Positions 26,114 to 35,200 of a DNA stretch of 64,000 bases are shown piece after piece. Position 1 is the stretch's first letter. Each line of letters opens with the position of its first letter. The stretch covers positions 186,001 through 250,000 of the forward strand of contig JAWKMJ010000003.1 of assembly GCA_041392305.1 (NCBI GenBank), written 5' to 3'. This DNA is from JAGQYP01 sp041392305 (GTDB lineage Bacteria > Bacteroidota > Bacteroidia > Flavobacteriales_D > Crocinitomicaceae). Both the position numbers and the translations under genes were made by a program. The notes under the pieces were generated by a model. The model was not told the DNA's origin. It ran no database searches and saw nothing but the letters and a program-made list of their open reading frames with translations.

Positions 26114-26800
26114 CTACTTTATCTTTTTGATTTCACCTCCCACTTTAACCTCTTGATCAACTTTTTTGGGTTCACCTTGATATTTGATATTCCCTCCCAT
26201 GGAAACAAAGGCATTCAGATATTCCTTAGGTTTGAGAATAATTGTCCCTCCCATTTTCACTTCTGCCCAAGCTTGTTCATTTTCGAGTTTGGAAGCAGAC
26301 AAATTCCCATTGGTAAAAACGCTCGCATAGAATTTTGATGCTTTACCATGTAACATAATCGAACCACCTTGTTTGATTGTCGCACTTAAGCTATTAGCTT
26401 CAACACCTACTTTTATTTTCCCTCCAATGGAACAATTAAGTGCAATTGAATCTTGTTTAATGACAACATTTGGTTCAGTAAACACTTCTCCATCATTTTT
26501 TACATGTATGGATGTCAAGTCTTTAAAATACACGGTTACATGAAAATTCTTATCCTTAAAATCTTTTTTCTTAGTGTAAATCTCCAATACACCCTTTTTC
26601 ACTTCAGTGATTAAATTTTCGACATCTTCTCCTTCTTCCAAAACTTCAATGACCACTTTAAATTCTGTGCCTTGTTTTAGAGAAACCTGAAATTTACTCT
26701 TCAACAGAAGTTCATTAAACTCGCCAACTTGTCTTTCCGTTTGAGAGGCAAATATGATCAGATTCGTAAGCAACATTGACAAAAAAACAATTCCTTTCAT
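26114..26800 (-). CDS. DUF2807 head (GIN) domain protein
   Basis: The 228-residue exported protein has a signal peptide and then a right-handed beta-helix-like series of short strands (IALNCSIGGKIKVGV, LSATIKQGGSIML, LSASKLENEQAWAEV, AFVSMGGNIKY). This is the pattern of DUF2807, the 'putative auto-transporter adhesin head GIN' domain. Function in Bacteroidota is unproven. It is followed immediately by a lipoprotein gene. Confidence 0.8.
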   Translation of the reverse strand: MKGIVFLSMLLTNLIIFASQTERQVGEFNELLLKSKFQVSLKQGTEFKVVIEVLEEGEDVENLITEVKKGVLEIYTKKKDFKDKNFHVTVYFKDLTSIHVKNDGEVFTEPNVVIKQDSIALNCSIGGKIKVGVEANSLSATIKQGGSIMLHGKASKFYASVFTNGNLSASKLENEQAWAEVKMGGTIILKPKEYLNAFVSMGGNIKYQGEPKKVDQEVKVGGEIKKIK

Positions 26801-26812
26801 TTGAGTAAAAAT

Positions 26813-27664
26813 TTAATGATTAAAAACTTCGTTGGAAAAATTTAAAGCTTTTCCAAAAGCTTCCTGATCCAGTCCTAATTCAATGTTATTTTCATTGAAA
26901 TATTGAATCATTTTTTCAGTAGGCATATTACCAGTGAGCTCATCTTTAGCCATCGGACAACCACCATATCCTTTTAAGGCACCATCAAATCTCCGGCATC
27001 CTGCCTGATAGGCTGCATCCACCTTTTCCCGCCAAGTGGACGGAGTAGTATGCATGTGTGCACCGATTTCAACTCCTGAAGTTTCTTTAAGTACCTTTTC
27101 AAATAGTTTCTGGATTGAATCCTTATTAGATACTCCAATTGTATCGGATAAAGACAAGGTCTCCACCTCAGTAATTTCCATAACCTTATGCGCCCATTCC
27201 GTTACAATTTCAGGACTCCATTCATCTCCATAAGGATTTCCAAAAGCCATTGAAAGATAAATCACCAACTTTTTATCGTGCTTGGTGCACAATTCTTGAA
27301 TTTCTTCAATCGTATGCAAAGAATCTTCTATTGAGGCATTGGTGTTTCTTTTCTGAAAAGTCTGAGACACAGAAAATGGAAATCCCAGATAATCGATTTC
27401 TTGGTGAGTGCAAGCATTTGTTGCTCCTCTTGGATTGGCAACAATTGCTAATAATTTGGATTTGGTATTCGAAAGATCCAATCGGGACAAAACCTCTGAA
27501 GTATCCGCCATTTGAGGAATTGCTTTAGGGGAAACAAAGCTTCCAAAATCTACAGTATCAAACCCTACTTGAAGCAACTGATTAATATAAGCTGCTTTTT
27601 TTTCCGTAGAAATCAATTCCTTGATTCCTTGCATCGCATCTCTTGGACACTCAATTATTTTCAT
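26813..27664 (-). CDS. Hydroxymethylglutaryl-CoA lyase
   Basis: This 283-residue TIM-barrel enzyme cleaves HMG-CoA to acetyl-CoA and acetoacetate in leucine and ketone metabolism. The start KIIECPRDAMQGI corresponds to the substrate arginine motif. VDFGSFVSPKAIPQMAD, the metal histidines in IGAHMHTTP and the catalytic cysteine in GYGGCPMA are all present. Length is slightly short but complete. It is 12 bases from the DUF2807 gene, and whether that reflects co-transcription is unclear. Confidence 0.9.
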   Translation of the reverse strand: MKIIECPRDAMQGIKELISTEKKAAYINQLLQVGFDTVDFGSFVSPKAIPQMADTSEVLSRLDLSNTKSKLLAIVANPRGATNACTHQEIDYLGFPFSVSQTFQKRNTNASIEDSLHTIEEIQELCTKHDKKLVIYLSMAFGNPYGDEWSPEIVTEWAHKVMEITEVETLSLSDTIGVSNKDSIQKLFEKVLKETSGVEIGAHMHTTPSTWREKVDAAYQAGCRRFDGALKGYGGCPMAKDELTGNMPTEKMIQYFNENNIELGLDQEAFGKALNFSNEVFNH

Positions 27665-27739
27665 CGAATACCTTGTTTTCTTAATTGAATAGCAAATCAG
27701 GAGTAAATGTAAAAAGAAAGTGCCGAAAATTAGAGTGAA

Positions 27740-28774
27740 TTAGGAATTTTCAAGGATTTTTTTGTTGATTCTTTTAACTAGTCCAGGTCCTTCGTAGATA
27801 AAACCAGTATATATTTGGATTAAGCTAGCTCCTGCTTCTAATTTCTCCATTGCATCTTCCGGACTATGTATCCCTCCTACCCCAATTATTGGAAATTTAC
27901 CTTGAGATTTTTGGTATATATATCGAATTACTTCTGTAGATCTTTGTTTCACAGGTTTACCAGAAACACCTCCGTTTCCAATTTGATTCAATTCTCCTTC
28001 CGAAGTTTTTAATTGATCTCTTGAAATAGTAGTATTGGTTGCGATTAACCCATCGATTTTGGTTTCTAACAGAATATCAACAATATCATCTAATTGCGTA
28101 TTGGATAGATCCGGAGCAATTTTCAATAGAATTGGTTTCTTATCGGATTTAGAATTTCTCAATTTCATTAAAGTAGTCAACAACAAGGTCAACGGTTCCT
28201 TATCTTGCAACTCTCTTAAATTTGGAGTATTTGGTGAACTTACATTGACCACAAAATAATCCACATAAGCGTAAAGTGTATTAAAGGCAAACTCGTAATC
28301 ACCTACCGCCTTATCATTTGGTGTCACTTTATTTTTTCCAATATTCCCGCCTATCAGTACTTTTGTTTTTCTATTCTTTAAACGTTCAACTGCTTCTTCA
28401 ACTCCACCATTATTAAATCCCATCCTATTAATCAATCCTTCATCTTGTGGAATTCTGAATAATCTAGGTTGTGGATTACCGGGCTGACCCACTGGGGTTA
28501 AAGTTCCAATTTCGATAAAACCAAATCCCACATAATCCAATTGATTAAATAGTTTCGCGTCTTTGTCGAAACCTGCTGCTAAACCCACAGGATTTTTAAA
28601 TTTTAATCCAAAAACTTCTCTTTCCAGTTTGGGATTTTCAATACAATACCATTTTCGAAACACCCATTTCATTCCCGGAAAAGCAAGAGTAAACTTCAAA
28701 AGGTCGAAAACGATGTAATGAATTCGTTCTGGTTGAAATCGAAAGAAAATAGGTTTAAGAATATACTTGTACAT
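27740..28774 (-). CDS. pyrD: Quinone-dependent dihydroorotate dehydrogenase PyrD
   Basis: PyrD oxidises dihydroorotate to orotate and passes electrons to quinone at the inner membrane. The 344-residue class 2 enzyme has the N-terminal membrane-associated helices and GLAAGFDKDAKLFNQL (about 65-80). It has the catalytic serine in NVSSPNTPNLREL, and the FMN region GNGGVSGKPV and IIGVGGIHSPEDAMEKL. A -7 element lies 13 bases before the ATG, so the leader is very short. Confidence 0.96.
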   Translation of the reverse strand: MYKYILKPIFFRFQPERIHYIVFDLLKFTLAFPGMKWVFRKWYCIENPKLEREVFGLKFKNPVGLAAGFDKDAKLFNQLDYVGFGFIEIGTLTPVGQPGNPQPRLFRIPQDEGLINRMGFNNGGVEEAVERLKNRKTKVLIGGNIGKNKVTPNDKAVGDYEFAFNTLYAYVDYFVVNVSSPNTPNLRELQDKEPLTLLLTTLMKLRNSKSDKKPILLKIAPDLSNTQLDDIVDILLETKIDGLIATNTTISRDQLKTSEGELNQIGNGGVSGKPVKQRSTEVIRYIYQKSQGKFPIIGVGGIHSPEDAMEKLEAGASLIQIYTGFIYEGPGLVKRINKKILENS

Positions 28775-28787
28775 GTATTTTTTTGTA

Positions 28788-28795
28788 CAAAAATA
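28788..28795 (-). promoter_or_regulatory. -7 element of pyrD
   Basis: The minus strand reads TATTTTTG. It is 13 bases from the pyrD ATG, so the expected transcript leader is only a few bases. Confidence 0.45.
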
Positions 28796-28800
28796 ATGCT

Positions 28801-29148
28801 TTAATTAGAAGAGACGACGAGACGCTTAACGATATTTATTTCATGCGTTCGAAAGCAAACAAAATAGATTCCTTCTTTCATTTCAGTAGTATCGAGTTTC
28901 AGCGATTCAATTTGTGAAACTTTAACCGTTCGAATAATCTGACCCATCAAATTCAGTATGCATACTTCTCCGTCAGGGGTAAATTGATTGAACTTTAATT
29001 GGAAAACATCATTTGTGGGGTTCGGTGCAATTTCAAAATCAATCTCCGGATCAGTAATCTCTCCGTCAGATATTCCAGCGAAGCTATTTCCAAGAATAAT
29101 CGGAGAACTTAGTATTAAAAAGAATATGAGAAGAATCATCTTTTGCAT
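28801..29148 (-). CDS. Minimal protein: signal peptide plus T9SS sorting domain
   Basis: This 115-residue protein consists of a signal peptide (about 1-22), a linker of about 18 residues (ISDGEITDPEIDF) and a complete T9SS type A C-terminal domain (IAPNPTNDVFQLKFNQF to KRLVVSSN). There is no cargo domain in between. It could be a relic of a larger secreted gene or a real small secreted protein. Nothing homologous to cargo remains upstream. It sits between pyrD and the giant SprB-repeat adhesin on the same strand. Confidence 0.8.
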   Translation of the reverse strand: MQKMILLIFFLILSSPIILGNSFAGISDGEITDPEIDFEIAPNPTNDVFQLKFNQFTPDGEVCILNLMGQIIRTVKVSQIESLKLDTTEMKEGIYFVCFRTHEINIVKRLVVSSN

Positions 29149-29218
29149 GGGACTAAATTAATCCATTTGTGATTCAATAAATAATGAAAAATGGGAAATG
29201 TAATCGAAAATATACATA

Positions 29219-29252
29219 TCAAAAAACCCCAACTCGAAAGCCAGGGTTTTTG
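29219..29252 (-). terminator. Terminator of the giant adhesin gene
   Basis: On the minus strand, ACCC and GGGGT arms enclose a GCT-TTCG-AGT hairpin and are followed by T6. It lies 20 bases after the adhesin stop codon and prevents read-through into the 115-residue gene. Confidence 0.75.
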
Positions 29253-29271
29253 CTATTGATTCTTAAAATTA

Positions 29272-32200
29272 CTAGTTCTGAGTAATTACAACTCTTTTTA
29301 CAATTTCGTGTTCTTCAGTGGAAATTTTGATAAAGTAAATTCCATTTTCCCATTTGGAAGAATTCACATTTATTATTCCTTCCGCACCATCAAAAGATTT
29401 TTGATCAATGATTTGTCCCAGAGGATTTTTGATCTCCATTTGAATTTTAGAGGTATTCAGGAAATTATAAGAAATATTGAATTCCTCCTGAGCCGGGTTA
29501 GGATAAACCTCAATGGCTACTTCTTCAGAATTTTCTTGGATCGATACTGTTCCAGAAACAACGAACGTTATTGTGTCCCAGCAATTTGTCTGATCGGTAA
29601 CCGTAATTGTATATGCACCAGGGAGAACACCAGTTAAATCTTCTGTTATCTCTCCATTGCTCCAAGAATAAGTATAAGTTCCATTTGGATTTACAGTTAC
29701 ATCAACCGCACCATCGGGACATGTAGGACAAGTGGCATCCGTTGTAGTGCCGTTAATCGTAAAGTTGGATTGATTATCTATCTGGAAGTCTAACGAAAAT
29801 TCACATCCATTAGAAACATCTCGAATTTCACAAGAATACAATCCTTCGTTCAATCCTGATATGTCTTGAGTGTTTGCGCCATTTGACCAAGCGTAGACAT
29901 AATTACCAGATCCTCCTGTAACAGAAACATCAATTGCCCCTAGTCCTTGATTACAAAGGTCATTAGCTGTGACAACGCCAGATGCATTGATCCCACCTGT
30001 ATTATTGATAACTATAAAATCTAAGTTTTGAGTACATCCAGAATTGTCGTTTGTTATCACAACAGAATAATTTCCTGCTGAAAGATCCGAAAGATCTTCA
30101 GTTGTTTCGCCGTTTGACCAAGAATAGGAATATGTATCGGTTCCTGTTACTGTCACATCAATGGCTCCTGCAGCGTCTCCGCAGTTTTCATCTGATGTCA
30201 CACCCGATGCTGTAAAATCACCTGTAGCCATTACATCAGCCCATAATGTATCTACACAATTTGGATTGAATGTAAGGGTCAGAATTACATAATAATTACC
30301 AGCTGCTAAACCAGAAATATCTTCTGTAGTTTCTCCGGTACTCCATTCAATAGTTGGATTTGGTCCACCTCCAATTTGCAGATCAATAGCCCCATCCATT
30401 TGCCCACAGTTCTCGTCCGTAACGGAAGCAATGAATGCATTGAATGGCACACCTGTATCAACAAAAATCGTAGAATCAATTTGACATCCATTCTCATCCT
30501 CAACAGTTACTAGGTAATTTCCAACATTGAGGTTATTAAAAATTTCAAAAGTTCCTCCAATACTATAGGACAACCCATTTAGGTAATAAGTAAATACTGC
30601 TCCTCCAGAAACCTGAACCTGGATTTGACCATCATTTCCTCCACAGAACTCATCCTGAACACCTACATTCGTAAATGCCAAATTGGTGTTTGTCGAAGCG
30701 TTCACATCAAACGAGGCAGAAGTAGAACACCCTACGTCATCCGAGATGTTTATTGTATAAGAACCAGCTGTCAACCCCGAAATATCTTCCATTGTCGCTG
30801 TATTACTCCATACAATGGATAATGGAGGAACACCACCTGAAACAGTTGCATCAATTGCACCTTGACCATTTCCACAAATTTCATCTGTCGTAGTGGCCGT
30901 TACTGAAATAGATCCAGCTCCGTTATCTCCAACGGTCCAAGAATCAGTAAGAATACATCCTAAATTATCTGTAATCGTTACATCGTATGTTCCAGCTGAT
31001 AAACTCAAAATATCTTCCGTTGTGGCCGAATTTGACCATAAGAAAGTATAAGGGGTAGTTCCTCCAGTTACACTAATATCAATAAATCCTGCTCCATTTC
31101 CACAAGTTTCATTTTGAACGAATGAAGATGAAATCGCAAGAGTTCCTGTAATATTCGTTACGGTCGCATTTACATTTGTTGCACAACCATTTCCATCTGT
31201 CACAGTTACGGAGTAGTTTCCAGCTGAAAGATTCGAAATATCTTCCGTTGTGGCTGCATTAGACCATAGGAAAGTATATGGTGTGGCTCCGCCTGTAACA
31301 TCAATGTTAATTGCTCCATCTGCCTGACCACAGTTTTCATCGGTTACGGTATTAATTGTTGCAGCAAATCCTGCCGAATTGTTTGCCACTGTTTGTGACG
31401 ACGATGCCTGACAACCATTCACATCAGTCACAGTCAAATTATAAGTACCTGCTGAAAGTCCTGAAAGATCTTCCCAAGTAGCTCCATTACTCCAACTAAT
31501 TGAAAGTGGTGCGATACCTCCAGCAATTGTCATATCGATAGCACCTTGCCCATCTCCACAGTTTTCATCAGTTACTGATACCGCAGAAACATTAAGAGTA
31601 CCTGTATTTAAATTTACATTGTAGTTTGCCGAGGTCGTACAACCATTTGCATCTGTAATTGACACAGAATAAGCTCCAGCACTTAAACCTGAAACATCTT
31701 CGAAAGTAGAACCGTTACTCCAGTTGTAAGCGTAAGGCGTTGCACCGCCAGCCACTGTAATGTTAATCGCTCCAGCACCATTACCACAAATTTCATCTTG
31801 AATAGTATAATTAGAAACTGCTAGATTAGCTCCTAGATCTTGAACAGTAAACTGATCTGTTACCGTACACCCTCCTGCATCAGTAATTGTAACTGAATAG
31901 TTTCCACCATCTAAACCAGAGATGTCTTCCGTAGTTGCTGAATTGCTCCATGCAAACGTATATGATGGAGTTCCTCCGGCAACTGTAATATTGATGGCAC
32001 CATTAGTAGCCCCACATGATTCGTTGGTTACAATTGCAGAAAACACCTGAAGATTTCCAGCATTATTGTTTACTGTAGCTTGAAGATTTGCTATACATCC
32101 ACCTGCATCTACAATTGTACAGGTATAGACTCCTGCGTTTAAGTTTGCAATATCCTGACTGGTCGCCAAATTACTCCATGAGTAAGTGTAAGGCCCTGTT

Positions 32201-35200
32201 CCCCCTGAAATAGTAATATCTACAGCTCCAGTTCCATTCCCACAAGACTCATCAGTCACAGAAATATTATCAATTGAAATGGTATTGGCATTGTTTGATA
32301 TCACAATATTACCAGTACTAATAGAACAACCAATGGCATCCGTAATTGTACAGGAGTAAGTTCCTTCATTAAGACCTGAAATATCCTCAGTGATGGCGGC
32401 ATTACTCCAAGCATAAGTCAATGCTCCAGTTCCGCCTGAAACTGTAATATCAATCGATCCCATATCATCATTACAAACTTCATCTGCGTAAGTAACATTA
32501 TCTAAGCTTAAGGTACCTGCAATATTATTTACTGTTTCCGAACCAGAAACTGTACATCCATTTCCATCCGTAACTGTCCAATCATAAGTTCCTGCTGATA
32601 AGTTTGGCTGTGTAGCTCCCGTTCCAGCAATACTCCAAGAGTAAGTATAGTTTCCGTCGCCACCAGCAGCATTTACGAAAATTGATCCGTTCATTTGACC
32701 ACATTCTTCATCACTTACAGATGATTGAGCGAATAGGGTTCCTGGATTATTCGAAACGACGATATCGTTTGTATTCAAGATACAACCGTTATTATCTGTA
32801 ATTTCACAAGTGAAGGTTCCAGCTGAAAGTCCAGTTAAATCTTCAGTTACTGCTGCGTTACTCCACAAGAAAGTATAAGGAGCTGCTCCTCCTGTAACGG
32901 TCAGGTCGATTGCACCTGATCCATCAGAACAGTTTTCAACCGTAATTACTTCGGAGTAGCTCATTCCGCTTGCATTATTTACTACAGTAGCACTTGAGCT
33001 CGTTTCACATCCATTTACATCTGTAATAGTGATGGCATAAGACCCAGCTACTAAACCAGTAATATCTTCAGTAGACTGACCCGAATCCCAAGAATAAGTA
33101 TAGGGCATTGTACCTCCAGTTGGGATCACATCAATTGCACCCGCACCATTACCACAAATTTCATTAGTTACCAACATATTTGTTATTCCAAGAGTACCAG
33201 CATCATTGCTAACAGTGAAACCATCTTGAGTTGTACATCCATTTACATCTGTCACCGTTAAGGTATAAGATCCAGCTGCAACATTTAAATTATCTTCTGT
33301 TGAAGCACCATCAGACCATGCATAAGTTAATGGGGCTGTACCACCAGTTACAGTAACAAAAATGCTTCCTTGATGATTTCCGCAAATTTCATCAACTACA
33401 TTGTCTAAATCGATATTTAAGTTAGAGCTAGAGTTAAACACGGTCATATCGCCAGTTGAAATGGAACATCCTAATTGATCCGTAATGGTACAATTGTAGA
33501 TTCCAGCAGAAAGACCAGAAAGATCTTGTGTTGTTCCCCCATTTGACCAGTTGTAAGCGTAATTTGGCGTTCCTCCAATAACGGTAATATCAATTGCACC
33601 TTGTCCGTCTAAGCAGTTCTCATTATCGATATTTGTAAAAGTGATTTGAAGATCATTTGCTCCATTGATCACATTAAAATCTGCAGTTTGGAAAGTACAT
33701 CCCGTTCCATCTGAAATGATACAAGAATACGTACCTGCTGTCAATCCTGTTATGTCTTCCGTAGTAGCTCCATTCGACCAAATGAAGGTTGGAGTTCCAA
33801 CAGCTCCACTGACAGAAAGATAAACAGCTCCATTTCCGAGTCCACAAACTTCATTTACAACTGTCTCGGAAGCAGACAAATTCCCCGTATTGTTACTTAC
33901 TTGGAACATCTGATCGAATGTACATCCTGCTCCATCTGTAATAGAAACTGTATAATCCCCCGAATATAGATTGCTCAGATCTTGTGTTGTGGCTCCATTT
34001 GTCCAAGAATAAGAATATGGAAGAGATCCTCCTGCAACTGTAATATCAATTGCACCTGTTCCATTTCCACAGTTTTCATCAGTAATCGAATAATTTGAAA
34101 CGGATAAATTACCCGTATTGTTTCCAACAGTAAAGTCTTCGGTCACCTCACATTGATTTGCATCCAAAACAGTGATGGTATAAGTACCGGCATCCAAACT
34201 TGATATATCTTCAACGGTTGCGCCTGTGCTCCATGAAATGGTATAAGGGAAAGTCGCATTGATAATATTTACATCGATCGCTCCAGTTCCGTTTCCACAT
34301 GTTTCATCAGTTATTGAATTAGCAGAAACAGCAAGGTAACAGAATTGAGAACAACCTGTTACATCGTTTACAATCGACCAGTTTCCAGAAGCAGTACAAC
34401 CGTTTCCATCCGTTACATTCACAGTATAAGTACCAGCAGTTAAGTTCGAAATATCTTGAGTATTTCCACCATTTGACCAAGAATATCCATAGGATCCAGA
34501 ACCTCCTGAAACATTGATATCAATTGCCCCATTTCCAGTACCACAATTCTCATTCGACTTTGAAACAAGGCTTACATTAATTCCTGGTAAGCTGTTCACC
34601 GTAATATCTTCAGAGTAGATACATCCATTGTTATCTGTAACCGAAACCGTGTAGGTTCCTGCCGTTAATGTTGAAACATCTTCAGTAGTTGGACCATTAG
34701 ACCATGCAAACGTGTAAGGACTCGTACCCCCCGAAACTGTAATATCAATAGCTCCATCATTTCCACCTGTACAAGTAACTGGGGTAATTGAGGTACTCAG
34801 GTTCATGGAAGAAATATTGTTCAAGTTGAAAGTCATTGAATCGGAACATCCTGTAGCATCTGTAACAACTACTTTGTACGTTCCTGCAGGAATGTTTGAA
34901 ATATCTTCCGTAGTTGCCCCGTTCGACCAAGCATAAGTATAAGGAGGGAAATCTCCTGTAACACTAATATTGATTGCCCCATCATTTCCACCACAGTTCG
35001 CCTGAGAAATAAAACCGGCGATATCGATTGGATTAGGCTCTTCAATTGTCACTGTACTATCAGGAGCGTCCGACAGTAAAGAGATGTTCCAAGTGAAAAC
35101 ATAGCCATTATCCAAACTTAAGTTATCTGTAATTTCCAGTGTCCAGTTTCCATTCATTGTAGAACCTAATAAATTCGAAAGCGGTTGTTCTGAGGTGTAG

